This document shows positions 43,993-53,740 of a stretch of 64,000 nucleotides of DNA, in pieces. The stretch's first letter is position 1. Every line of letters starts with the position of its first letter. The notes below the pieces were generated by a model. That model worked only from the letters and a program-made list of their open reading frames with translations. It was not told the origin of the DNA and did no database searches. Source of the DNA: Heterohyrax brucei (Eukaryota > Chordata > Mammalia > Hyracoidea > Procaviidae); contig CM053158.1 of the NCBI GenBank assembly GCA_028571685.1, forward strand, positions 54,342,001-54,406,000. The letters are read 5' to 3'. The position numbers and the translations under genes are program-made.

Positions 43993-44465
43993 TGCACGTC
44001 TGTAAGGCGAGGTACGGTAGATGTATTGGCACCAACTCTAAAGCGAGGTAGGGTAGACGTATCGGCGGCAGTTAGACAGAGAGTGCGAGTCAGCAGTAGG
44101 ACAGAATTTATTAGTGTGCTCCCGGCCGAGCTCTGCGAGCTCTAAGGTAGGAGTCCCAGAAGTGGCACTTTGAAGATGGGGAAGGGGGTTTACATAGAAG
44201 CGGATGGTTGTGCCTAGTGCGGACCTTAGTGGGGATATGGGGAACAAGGTGGGAGCCAGTAGGATTTAGGTACAGTGAGCCGCCTGATTAGCATATGAGA
44301 AAAACAACTGAGGACTTTCTGGGAAGAGAGGGGTTGGTCACAGTCTGATGATTTCCAAGAACTGAGGTGGGGCCTTTCCAGAAAGGGAGGGGCTCACCCT
44401 GCTCTGATGACTTCCAGGAACTGTATCCTGGTTGCGATGTCCAGGTACAACCCGGCCACCTGACA
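43993..44465 (-). mobile_element. solo LTR with duplicated U3 block, minus strand
   Basis: The minus strand begins TGTCAGGTGGCCGGGTTG and ends GACGTGCA, with a polyadenylation signal AATAAA at 44108-44113. The U3 side contains a tandem pair of about 55 bases (44311-44364 and 44365-44423, each ending in a CTGATGA(T/C)TTCCA(A/G)GAACTG block), an arrangement typical of retroviral enhancer repeats. A second, shorter tandem pair lies near 44008-44065. I found no gag, pol or env next to it and no clean target-site duplication. Confidence 0.75.
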
Positions 44466-44817
44466 ATGTCCCTTTCCTTTGCCCTTTTTAGGAAATTTCT
44501 TGTGCTTCAGGTCATATGATTTGAGAAAATGAATGTTTGCAGATTTGGGTTTTTTGTTGTTTGGTTGGTTGGTTGATGGGTTTTTCAGTCCAACAGAGCT
44601 AACCCCAGAAGGCGCTGCTTGCAAAATTAGTACTCAAGGAAGAAGATCCTGAAGCAGACCCCCCAAACAAAAATGATGACTGGTAGATCATTTCCTGGAA
44701 CATCATACCTGGTGGGGTCAACTGACCTTGCAATTGAAGCAAAAGATCAGGAACCAACAATCAAATGTTAGAACCTGAGAGGCTAAGCAAACTGCAATCC
44801 CACATGTGTTTATTGAG

Positions 44818-44866
44818 ACCTGAGGGTCGCCGTGAGTCGGATCCGACTCGGTGGCACTTGGCTTGG
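44818..44866 (+). mobile_element. AfroSINE/RTE tail fragment with perfect palindrome
   Basis: AGGGTCGCCGTGAGTCGGAT then CCGACTCGGTGGCACTTGGC. GAGTCGGATCCGACTC (44834-44849) is a perfect 16-base palindrome. Confidence 0.75.
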
Positions 44867-44883
44867 CATGTGCTAGGATACTG

Positions 44884-45078
44884 TGGGTGGCACAAATGAT
44901 TAACGTGCTTAATTGCAAATAAAAAAGGTTAGAGGTTTGAGGCCATCCATAGGGCCCTCTGAAGAAAATCCTAGAAATCTACTTTCAACAAAATTAGCTA
45001 TTGAAAACCCTGTGGAACACAAATCTAGTCTGACATGGGGTCACCTTGAGTCACAATGGACTCAAGGACAAATGGCAC
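44884..45078 (+). mobile_element. AfroSINE, long form, diverged
   Basis: GTGGGTGGCACAAATGATTA, AAAAGGTTAGAGGTTTGAG, GAAAACCCTGTGGAACACAA and CACCTTGAGTCACAATGGAC follow the family order. Confidence 0.72.
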
Positions 45079-45342
45079 TATACTATGTGCTAAGTACTTG
45101 ACCAGGTGCAGGAGATTCAGCTGAGGACAGGACAAATGTTGTTCTTACTCCAAAGGAACTTATAGTTTATCAGAAAAGATTAGGAAGAACCAGACTTAAA
45201 ATATAGACTTAAGCATTATGTCAGAGCACCACCCAAAGAGGCACCAAGCCTCAACACAGGGTGGTCAGGAAGGCTTCTCAAGTGAGGGGATGTTCAAGCT
45301 AAGCTTTGAGGAATGAGAAGCAATGATAACTAGTACTCAGGC

Positions 45343-45460
45343 AGCTCCCACTTCGTGCCAGGCATTGTGCTAAGCACTTCACAAGCCTTAATCATTGACT
45401 TTTATGGCAACCCTTTAGCTAAGGAGACAAAAATTAAATAATCTGCCCAAGTTCTGTGTT
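45343..45460 (-). mobile_element. MIR SINE, minus strand
   Basis: TCGTGCCAGGCATTGTGCTA with AGCACTTCACAAGCCTTAAT and ATAATCTGCCCAAGTTC is the reverse complement of MIR. Related old MIR/L2-like text also lies at about 45080-45200. Confidence 0.75.
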
Positions 45461-45486
45461 ACACACACACACACACACACACACAC
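45461..45486. repeat. (AC)13 microsatellite
   Basis: Perfect AC dinucleotide run adjoining the MIR end. Confidence 0.98.
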
Positions 45487-45535
45487 CCTTCCCACAGAAG
45501 TAAATTTGGTGCTGAACCTAAATAATTTTGTTCTA

Positions 45536-45580
45536 GATTCACTGTAAGTAGGAATCAACTCAACAGCAATGGTTGTTTTT
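45536..45580 (+). mobile_element. AfroSINE tail fragment
   Basis: Only GATTCACTGTAAGTAGGAAT and CAACTCAACAGCAATGG remain. Confidence 0.55.
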
Positions 45581-46123
45581 AAGAGTCCACAGGTCAGCAG
45601 AATGTTCTGTGGCTTCTCACTTGAAGATTACCAGAATAAGGGCTGAGAAATGTTTCATTCTTTTGGAATCCATGTTTCTAGGCCAATGGAATTGGGATGA
45701 CACATCCAGGCCTTTTCCCCTGAGATATCCTTTTGAACCTTAACCCTTGAAGAAACTGGTTCCTCAGACCACCTTGTGGTCAAACAATAGTCTAAATAAA
45801 CTAATAGGACCATTCTGACCTGGACATTGTGCTCTTTAAACATTCAGGCAGTCTCAGGAAATGGGGACTCCAAAGTTCAGACTGGGAGCTATGCTTTAGG
45901 GTAAATCAGGAATTATTTTCATTGTTCTTCACAATACTGCTGTATGAAATCCTTCCTGACCACAAACTGTTTATCAGTTCCAGGGCAATGCTGAAAAGAT
46001 TCGGTGTAGGAGTGATTCAAGGTTCCCTCATCTTTGGAACATTTTTGATTCTCTAGTTGAAATATTATCTTGCTCTGCAAATATTTATCTATTTATTATA
46101 AATAAGATAAGATAATGTAAATC
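45581..46123. other. non-coding DNA, nothing recognised
   Basis: No repeat or gene supported. Confidence 0.35.
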
Positions 46124-46206
46124 TGTGTTCCATAGGGTTTTCAATAGCTAATTTTTTTGAAAGTACATCTCCAGCCTGTTCTTCAGAGGACATTCTGGAT
46201 GAACTC
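46124..46206 (-). mobile_element. SINE-variant fragment cut by an AT repeat
   Basis: GTTCCATAGGGTTTTCAATA, AGTACATCTCCAGCCTGTTC and TCTGGATGAACTCAG belong to the CCAGGCCTTT-middle variant. The head side is replaced by the AT palindrome. Confidence 0.65.
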
Positions 46207-46210
46207 AGTA

Positions 46211-46259
46211 ATATAATATATAATATAATATATACACTATATTATATTATATATTATAT
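46211..46259. repeat. perfect AT-rich palindrome, 22-bp arms
   Basis: 46211-46232 is the exact reverse complement of 46238-46259 with a five-base loop, TACAC. It continues into an (AT) run to 46270. Such sequences can extrude cruciforms. Confidence 0.9.
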
Positions 46260-46270
46260 AATATATATAT

Positions 46271-46794
46271 TAAATTAACTTAAAGCAACTTGTATTACTG
46301 ACTTAGCATAATTTTTGTTTTAACGAGGTAGAAGGACAAAGAGGGTCCCACTCAGAGGGAAGAGTGCTTGTAGAATGTCAGGATAGGGGAGAATGCAGCA
46401 AACTGAAGGAACTCATGGTTTGCTGGAGATGAATAGAAGTGAGAACACGACACAGACTCCCGTGAGAACCTGGGCAGAGATGACAATGAGAGAGAGTCTG
46501 CGCAGAGCAAGAACTCATGGGAAGGGAAACCAAGTGAAAGCTGGAGTGGAAGAGCCACCCAGGACAGCGCTTCCGGTGGGAGGATTATTTCCAGTGCATG
46601 TTTCTGAACCCTCTCTCCACAGCCAAGGTGAGTCCACCACCTCTTTACACTTTCCCTGGGTAAGCTCTGTTGTTTCCTTTTGTCTCAAGTCCACCTCTAC
46701 TTTTGTCCTTTGTCTCAAGTTCCTGCCTTGTAGACTTGACCTGGCTGTCACTTCTCTGGTCTGCCTTCTCCACAGATACTGCCAGAAAGGCATA
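46271..46794. other. non-coding DNA, nothing recognised
   Basis: A 138-codon open frame on the plus strand (46393-46809) has an overlapping minus-strand open frame, no domain, and runs into a MIR, so I treat it as chance. Confidence 0.35.
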
Positions 46795-46940
46795 TTACTT
46801 GGTAGTTAGAAGCATAGGCTCTGAGGGTCAAGTGAAATTTGGATTGGAAATCTGGGTGTGCTATTTACTACTTTTGTGAGTTTGGACAAGTGTTTTAACT
46901 TCTCTGACCTTTGGTATCTTTGTCTTAAAAAAAAAAACAA
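46795..46940 (+). mobile_element. MIR SINE
   Basis: TAGTTAGAAGCATAGGCTCT, then GTGTGCTATTTACTAC, then GTGAGTTTGGACAAGTG with TTTTAACTTCTCTGACCTTT. Confidence 0.82.
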
Positions 46941-46956
46941 TTGTAAAAGCTTTGTA

Positions 46957-47160
46957 GGAACTCTGGCTGCACAATAGTTAAAGATCTAACTGCTAACCAG
47001 AAGATCACTAGATAGAACCTGCCAGCTGCTGCATAGAAGAAAGACCTGATGATCTGTTCCTGTCAAGATTACCGCCTAGGAAGCCCTATGGGGCAGTACT
47101 GCTCTGTCCTGTAGGTCTCTTGGAGTCATAATCAACTCGAAAGCACACAACAGCAAAAAC
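46957..47160 (+). mobile_element. AfroSINE, long variant
   Basis: GGAACTCTGGCTGCACAATA, CTAACCAGAAGATCAC, GAAGCCCTATGGGGCAGTAC, then GGAGTCATAATCAACTCGAA and a CAACAGCAAAAAC end resembling the RTE tail. Confidence 0.85.
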
Positions 47161-47167
47161 AGTAACT

Positions 47168-47536
47168 TTGCTGTTAGCTTGGTTGCTGTTGAATCAGCTC
47201 AGACTCCAGGCTACCTTCTAAGGTACCCTCTTCATGATGGTTGGTATGTTTGAGCCCGTCATTGTGGCTATTGTGTCACTTCATGTCATTGAGGGTGTGC
47301 TTTGTTTTCACCAGCACTCTGTTTTACTGAATTTGATGTCCTTCTGTACTAATTAGTCTTTCCTGATGATGTGTCCGTGGTAAGTAAGCTTGAGTCTCAC
47401 CATCCTCCCTTCTAGGGAGCATTGTGGTTACATTTCTTCTAAAACTAATTACTTCATTGTTTTGGTACACCACAGTACATTCAGTGTTCTTCACAAACAC
47501 CACAGTCTTCATTCTGTCTTCCTTTTCATTGTTCCA
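47168..47536 (-). mobile_element. RTE LINE fragment, minus strand
   Basis: The plus strand (CTTTCCTGATGATGTGTCCG, then GGGAGCATTGTGG, then CACAGTACATTCAGTGTTC) matches the minus-strand RTE at 3.2-3.8 kb. The open piece at 47324-47512 contains VFVKNTECTVVYQNNEV. Dead fragment. Confidence 0.82.
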
Positions 47537-47557
47537 CTGACAGTATCCCGGATTTTA

Positions 47558-47683
47558 TGAGGAAAGGTCAGCAGTTCAGATTCACCAGGTGCTCCTTTGA
47601 AACTCTATGGGGAAGTTCTACTCTGTCCTATAGGGTCACTATGAGTCACAATGGAATCGATGGCACTGGGTTTTGGGTGAGTT
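47558..47683 (+). mobile_element. AfroSINE, short form, 5'-truncated
   Basis: Starts within the second tRNA arm (AAAGGTCAGCAGTTCAGATT), then GCTCCTTTGAAACTCTATGG and a near-intact tail with CACTATGAGTCACAATGG. Confidence 0.88.
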
Positions 47684-47714
47684 AAGTGAGATAGCACATG
47701 TAAAAAATTTAGCT

Positions 47715-48062
47715 AAGACAGGGATCTCAATAAAGCGTCTTGGACAGAGCTAGAAGAAAATATCGAACAAAATTCAAACTCACAAAAAAAGACTAGGCTT
47801 ATGGCATGACAGAAACTGAGGAAATTCCCAGAGTATGACTCTGGACACTCTTTTAACTCAGTACTAAACTCACTCCTGAGTTTCACATTTCAGCCAAGGA
47901 TGAGACAAGCTCATGAAACAAAACTAAGCTAAATAGGCACACCGCCCCAAGGACAAGGACAAAAAGGCCAGGGGAACGGAAAAGCTGGTAACAGGGAACC
48001 CAAGATCAAAAAGTGCACAGTGTTGCTAACACATGTTACAAACTAATTTGCTCTGGGAAAAT
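47715..48062 (+). mobile_element. L1 3' UTR-like terminal fragment
   Basis: Shares GGACAAGGACAAAAAGGCCA, GGAAAAGCTGGTAACAGG and an ACAAACTAATTTG end with the piece at 51041-51245. The upstream words (GACTCTGGACACTCTTTTAA, CAGCCAAGGATGAGACAAGC) are those of an afrotherian L1 3' end as I recall it. The class assignment is moderately secure. Confidence 0.55.
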
Positions 48063-48082
48063 TAATTTGCTACAAAAGACCT

Positions 48083-48441
48083 GTTTAGAATGCTGAAAAG
48101 CAAAGGTGTCACCGTAAGGACTAAGATGTGCCTGACCCAAGCTATGATGTCTTTAATTGCCTCATGTGCATGCAAAAGCTGGACATTGCATAAGGAAGAC
48201 CAAAGAAGAATTGATGCCTTTGAATTGTGGTGGCAAAGAATATTGAATATAGCATGGACTGCCAGAATAATGAACAAATCTGTCTTGGAAGAAGTGCAAC
48301 CAAAGTGCTCCTTAGAAACAAGAACAGTTAGACTTTATCTCACATACTTTCTAAATGTTATCAGGAGAGATCAGTCCTTATAGAAACACATCATACTTGG
48401 AAAAGTATAGGGTCATCAAAAAAAAAGGAAGACCCTCAATG
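48083..48441 (+). mobile_element. RTE LINE 3' region, left part (split by an LTR)
   Basis: Carries ORF2 C-terminal text in the open piece 48090-48383 (QRRIDAFELWWQRILNIAWT), then the GGTCATCAAAAAAAAAGGAA block. It breaks at 48441 and resumes at 48861 after an LTR. Confidence 0.88.
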
Positions 48442-48860
48442 TGTTGCAAGAAAAGACAAATAGGCCCAGAGAGCAGACATCTCTTGAACACCAATGTTTA
48501 TTAGAGGAAGGGTATTTATTTCAGCTGGTAGAAATACAGTGGACAATGCCCCAACATGGCCAAGCTCCCAGATCTCCTTTGTTCCTTTTCTTTTGTAAGT
48601 TTTGTACAGAAGCAGACAAAGGAATTTCCATACCGTTTCCTCGTTGGCATTAGCAAGTTTACAGATTTTCATGCTGTTCTCTTATAGGTATTAGTAAAAT
48701 TTCAGAAGCAGAGAGAAGCGTTAGTTTCAAGTTGCAGGAAAGGGGGCTCCTTTTTTCCTAGGAGCTGAGCTTGTCTCAGGAAATGTTTGGGGGGGAATTG
48801 TCTGAAGCCCAGCAGGGCTTCTGGTATTTCAGATACAGCTTTCCAGACTTTCCTCTCTCA
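48442..48860 (-). mobile_element. solo LTR inserted in the RTE element
   Basis: Begins TGTTGCAAG and ends CTCTCTCA. The minus-strand signal AATAAA lies at 48497-48502. The flanking RTE text joins across it in the order seen at 41404 and 53555, giving exact boundaries; the flanks CAATG and AATAA are only a partial duplication. No internal viral genes. Confidence 0.72.
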
Positions 48861-48995
48861 AATAAGGTGGACTGACGTAGTGGCTGCAACAACGGGCTCA
48901 AGTGTAGCAATAATCGCGAAGATGGCCAGGGAGGGTAGTGTTTTGTTTTGTTGTGTACAGGGTCGCTATGAGTCAGAATAGACTAAAGTCACCTA
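48861..48995 (+). mobile_element. RTE LINE 3' region, right part and tail
   Basis: Continues with AGGTGGACTGACGTAGTGGC and ends CAGGGTCGCTATGAGTCAGA with ATAGACTAAAG. This tail is the same as the AfroSINE tail, directly visible here. Confidence 0.88.
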
Positions 48996-49849
48996 TCAAC
49001 AGTTTGCCCTGTAACTCTTCATCTGAAGTAAAATTTTAAAGAAGTATTTAGCCAGTTAGTGGCACGCAGTAACTGCTCCATAATTAGAACTATTGGCTTG
49101 CTGGTATCCTAGTTTTAGTTTTGAAAGCTCCAATCATGCTTCCTCCTCTCCCAAGCCCCCACTCTGGGACAGTACATTCTGAGCTTGAAATTCAAAAGCA
49201 TCTTACTTACCTGGGATGAATAACTCATATTCTCCCTTCCTCAGAATACGCTGATAGGTGACAAGTGGATCTTCTCTCTCTTTCTGTGCAGTCTCACAGA
49301 ACAACACAACCAGCACTACCTTCCCCTGTAACTCCTTCAGGGTCTTTTATTCATATATCTAAATTCTGGATACGCAGACTTCTAAAAACCCAATTAAGGA
49401 AGTACTACTCTGGGGTCTCACCAGGTAAGACAGAAAGGAGTTCATTTTAATCTTCACTTAGTAGAGAACATTTGTTAAGTAAAAGGACATTGACAGATGA
49501 GGTAGGGAGAGGTTTAGTGGAAGACAGATGAATTTAGCATTTGGAAAATAGCTTCACTGGGTAGAGGGAGCTGACATCTGTTTTCATTTCAAAGTCAAGG
49601 ATGGATTTAAATATGCTGTAAAGCCATCCTTTGCTACCTAGCTAGCATATTGATAAGGAATGGTTGCGCTCCTAGAAAAGGAAGCATGTGGTCATGCTCC
49701 CACTCAGGAAAACGTGATTGCCAAGACAAACAGACATGCACATTATGTCTGCAAGTAATATATGGTGCCTGCTCGTTTATATTCTTATTTCCATCCTCTA
49801 AAGTAGAAGGTGAATTCAGAATGCTAATATGTCTGTGGCTTTTTTCTTT
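48996..49849. other. non-coding DNA, nothing recognised
   Basis: No repeat or gene supported over about 850 bases. Confidence 0.35.
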
Positions 49850-51033
49850 TCTTTAAGTGTTTGTACCTGGAGCAAAGGAGAATGAAGAGCATGAAAGACT
49901 TGATGAAAATATAAGCCTAAAAAGGGCCACATGAATCAGAGTCTACGTCAACATTAGACTGGATGAACTAGATGGTGCCTGGCTACCACCAACAGCTGCC
50001 TTTGTGAGGAAATCAACCAAAAGTCCCAGATGGAGTCGTAGAAATGTGGGGTGCAGAACTCAAGCTTGAGTGAAAAAAAAAAAAAACAAATTTGATGACC
50101 TGAGATACTAGAAGTTCTCAGGATGATAAGGCCCCCGGACTCTCTTAGCCCAGAACTGAAACCATTCTTGAAACCAACTCCTCAGACAAAGATCAAACTG
50201 GTTTATGTCTTAGGCTGGGTTTTCTAGGAAAGCAAAACTATAACATGTATATGTACAAGGAAAGACTTATATACAAAGTACAAGATTTATATATGTAAAG
50301 GAAACAGTTCATGCAGTTACAGATGCTGAACATCCCAAGCCCTGTTACAAGCATCATGTGGCCACAAGAGCTGGTGAACCTAAGGTCAGCAGGTCAGAGA
50401 TCAGAGTTCTAGATTACTGGCTGTGTAGGTGAGCAGATCCCCAGCTGGTGATGACACTGCAAGGTCTCTACTGACTCATGGAGCTAAAGAGGCTGGCGAA
50501 CCCATCCGTGAACGGCAGGTGAGGCAGCAGGACTCTCAAGCACCAGCTATAAGAGTTAATGAATCCAACAGCTGCTGTTTCAGGTCCAGGAACCAGACGC
50601 AAAAGAGAGCAGGAGCTGCCTGTGAGCAGACAGGAAGTAGGTGGTGGAAGGCAGAGAGATGAGAGCTGAGGGGAGGAAAGCCACCTCAGGCCCTGCCCTG
50701 CCACTTGATACAGTGGCCAAACATGGAGTTTCCAAGATGACACAATCTTGACTAGCACGGTTTATAAGACACAAAAGGGTACTGGTGAAGAGTGTGCTTC
50801 TTGGCTTAAGTAGATATAGCAGGCTAATTGGGCAGCTTCTGTCTTGGGACAAGATGAGAAGACAGAGGGGGACAGGAGCTGGTTGAACGGACATGGGCGA
50901 TGTGGAGAGGAGGGGAGGAGTCTACTCTCACAGTGTGAGGAGACCATCTAGGGTCGCTTAGCAATGTAAGTTTTTGTATCAAAAACTGGCTTGAGTGGTA
51001 AACTTCCACTTAAAACAGAATGAAAAAAAAAAA
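49850..51033 (+). mobile_element. L1 3' UTR with poly-A tail, plus strand, interrupted
   Basis: GGGCCACATGAATCAGAGTC, GACTGGATGAACTAGATGGT, TTAGCCCAGAACTGAAACC and, after the interruption, GGTACTGGTGAAGAGTGTGC and ATGTAAGTTTTTGTATC, with a 3' end TTCCACTTAAAACAGAATG plus an A-run at 51024-51034. Its reverse complement matches the L1 3' UTR at 18.5 kb. An unrelated 552-base repeat is inserted at 50207-50758. Confidence 0.82.
50207..50758. mobile_element. unnamed repeat inserted in L1 3' UTR
   Basis: Flanked by GGTTTAT at 50200-50206 and 50759-50765. Removing it restores continuous L1 sequence. It contains repeated clinic-like words (GGTGAACCTAAGGTCAGCAG, GGCGAACCCATCCGTG). It looks like a short LTR or other non-autonomous element. 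I cannot name it. Confidence 0.6.
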
Positions 51034-51040
51034 GATTGTC

Positions 51041-51245
51041 TTTTCAAAACCAGACTAAAGGGGCATGCCAGCCCAAGGGGCAAGGACTAGAAGGCAGGAG
51101 GGGACAGGAAAGCTGGTAATAGGTAATAGGGGGAGTACTGGCCAGTTGTGGGGTTATTAACCAATGTCATAAAAAACCATGTGTACTATTTAATGACAAA
51201 CTAGTTTGTTTTGTAAGCCTTTATCTAAAGCACAGTAAAAAAGAA
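51041..51245 (+). mobile_element. second L1 3' terminal fragment
   Basis: CTAAAGGGGCATGCCAGCCC, GACAGGAAAGCTGGTAATAG, ACCAATGTCATAAAAAACCA, and an end CTAAAGCACAGTAAAAAAG. Paired with 47715-48062. The AAAGCACA end resembles the end of the preceding L1. Confidence 0.6.
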
Positions 51246-51297
51246 AAAAAAGTGATTTTTTTTTTTTGCTTTATTTTTTTGGTTGTTATTGTTGTTT

Positions 51298-51450
51298 TGG
51301 AGCCCTGATGGCACAGTTGTTAAAGACCTTGGCTGCTAACCAAAAGGTTGGCAGCCAGAATCTTCCCGCTACTCGTAGAAATCTTATGGAGTTCTGCTCT
51401 GTGTTATATGGTTGCTATGCATTGGAATTGACTTGATGAGAACAGACTTT
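51298..51450 (+). mobile_element. AfroSINE, short form
   Basis: GGAGCCCTGATGGCACAGTT, GCTGCTAACCAAAAGGTTGG and GGTTGCTATGCATTGGAATT. Middle diverged. Confidence 0.88.
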
Positions 51451-51546
51451 AGTGTAGTTCTAAGTAAGTTCTCAGTATCTAGCAGAATACATATACATAT
51501 ATTTATAGCAGTAGAATATATGCATATGCTGTATGGAATATACTGG

Positions 51547-51715
51547 AAATCCTGCTGGCATAGTGGGTTAAGTGCTACATCCGCTAACCAAAAGGTTGGC
51601 AGTTCAAATCCTCCAGGTACTCCCTGGAACCTCTCTGGGGCAGCTCTACTGTGATCACCAGGATCGCTGTAAGTTGGACCTGTCTTGATGGCCGTGGGTT
51701 TGGTTTTTTTGGTTT
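51547..51715 (+). mobile_element. AfroSINE, short form
   Basis: ATCCTGCTGGCATAGTGGGT, GTTGGCAGTTCAAATCCTCC, GTACTCCCTGGAACC and GATCGCTGTAAGTTGGACC, then GGTTTGG. Confidence 0.9.
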
Positions 51716-51728
51716 CATAGAATGTAAG

Positions 51729-51830
51729 CATTATAATATATATATATATAATGCAATATTATATTGTGTTATGTTGTGTATAACAATGCTTTGTATATAT
51801 AATATAATAATGCTATATTATATGTAACAT
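51729..51830. repeat. AT-rich simple repeat
   Basis: Interrupted TA runs in several blocks, for instance TAATATATATATATATAATG. Confidence 0.85.
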
Positions 51831-51844
51831 TAGGTGAAAGCTTG

Positions 51845-53456
51845 CCGAGCAAATTAGACTCAATAGTTTGTATACAAAATGTTTGGTGACCTTCCTTTCA
51901 CTCGCCACAATACAACAACACTCTGTCATTTTCACCACAGGTTCTCCATTTCCTTTCATCCTCATTTTCTTACACTTTCTACCTTCTGATATTTGTTTTT
52001 AGAAAAGTATTCCCGTTTTGAACTTGTATAATTGATTGTTCTACAGAACGCTTCCCTCTAGGGTATTCTTATTTTATGGCTTCAGTTCCAGGTCATGAGG
52101 GTGTCTTAGGGCCAGAGTCTCAGGGATTCTCTCAATCCATCAGGCCAGTAAGTCTGTCTTTTTGTGAGTCTTACTTTTGGTTCTATATTTTTTTCCCATT
52201 TTGTCCAGGATCCTCTGTTCTGATCTCAGTCAGTGTAGTCATTAGTGGAAGCAGGCACCATCTAGTTCTTCTTGTCTTGGGGTCATGTAGGCTGTGGTTC
52301 ATGTGGCCCATTAGTCCTTTGGACCAATCACTGCCTTCATTCTCTCATTTTCTTCACTTTCCTTTGTCCTAGACAAGAAAAGACCAATAGCTGTATCATA
52401 AGGCTGCTCACAAGGTTTTAAGACCCCAGATGTTACTCACCGAAGTATGATGCAAAACAAGGTCTTTATGAACTATGTTAAGCCAAGCAACATAGATGTC
52501 CTGAGTCTATGGTCCTTCACATTTGAGCCTAGGAACTTCATCCTACTGAGTGGTTTTGTCTAAGATATTCCCCTGACAGTAAACCTTGTGTGCTTTATTG
52601 CTTGTATTAATATATGAGTATCACCTACAATCACGTATATAGAAATATCTCCCACCAAATCTGTATCTGCTGGTGAGTGTGCTCTCTCACACCCTCCCAC
52701 ACCTCTTTTCATATCTATCTACCTATGTGTGCATTTGGAAATTACTGCTTGTTAATCTTATTGCTGCGGGATTGCCTGTGCTACGTATTTACCTTCCAAA
52801 AAAATGAAAAGCGAATCTACTGCCATCAGGTCAACTCCAACTCATAGCAATCCTAGAGGACAGAGTGGAATTGCCCCATAGGGTTTCCAAAGAGTGCCTG
52901 GTGCATTTGTAGTGCTGACCTTTGGCTTAGCAGCTGTAGCACTTAACCACTATGCTACCAGGGTTTCCAATAGTTATCCTTTGTTTTTGCATTCCTCTCA
53001 GTGTCATTTTTTGCCGGGTTCATGTTGTGCTAACTTCTCCTGTAGTATATATTGCCTTTCCCTTCACCACTTTCATCAACACATGTCTTTGGTGTCTATT
53101 TGCTAATTTTCTTTCTCTTTCTGTCCCATTCCTGGTAACCATTAAATAATTTTTTTCTGTCTATAAACCTTTACTGTTACTTTATAATAGTGGTTTTGTA
53201 CAATATTTGTCCTTTGTGACTAACTTATTTAGTTTAAAATAACGTCTTCCAGATCTATCCATGTTGAGACGTTTCATTGATTTGTCATAATTCTTTGTCC
53301 TTGTGTAGAATTCCATTGTGTGTATGTACCAGTTTGTTTATTTATTCATCTGCTAAAGGGCACTTAGATTGTTTCCACCTTTTTATTATTGTGACTAATG
53401 CCGCAATGAACATAGACGTGCTTATGTCTATTTTGTGACAGCTCCTGTTTCTTTAG
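51845..53456 (-). mobile_element. L1 3' UTR and ORF2 end, minus strand; host of a nested stack
   Basis: Left part of an L1 that resumes at 53709-53738, 57401-57602, 57936-57968 and 58569-58850. Its words (GGTTTTAAGACCCCAGATGT, ACGTTTCATTGATTTG or similar, GCCGCAATGAACATAGACGT) match the 3' UTR at 27.6-28.2 kb. The later pieces cover the end of ORF2, up to CCAATCTGTAGATTC at 58735. Confidence 0.8.
52803..52970 (-). mobile_element. AfroSINE, short form, inside L1
   Basis: TACTGCCATCAGGTCAACTC, CATAGGGTTTCCAAAGAGTG and CTTAACCACTATGCTACCAG. Complete order. Confidence 0.92.
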
Positions 53457-53708
53457 GAAAGTCTTACATAATTTGGACATGTTGTCTGGAGGGATCAATA
53501 CTTAGAGAAGGACCTCATGCTTGTTAAAATACAGGGTCAGAGAAAAAGAGGAAGACCCTCAAAGAGATGAGCTGACACAGTGATTGCAACAAAGGGCTTA
53601 AGCACAAAAATGATTGTGGACTTGGTGAGGACCGGGCAGTATTTCCTTCTGTGAGCGTAGGGTTGCTATGAATTGGCACCAACTCCACAGCACCTAACAA
53701 TAACACCA
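53457..53708 (+). mobile_element. 5'-truncated RTE 3' end inserted in L1
   Basis: TGGACATGTTGTCTGGAGGG, GAAAAAGAGGAAGACCCTCA, GTAGGGTTGCTATGAATTGG, then GCACCTAACAATAACACCAA. The host L1 reads TTTCTTTAGG before it and CTAGGAATGG after it, so the excised sequence joins correctly. Confidence 0.9.
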
Positions 53709-53740
53709 ACCTAGGAATGGAATTGCTGCATCATTCGGTA

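Noticed and set aside
46393-46809. 138-codon open frame
   Set aside because: An overlapping antisense frame is also open, it ends inside a MIR, and no family is recognisable.
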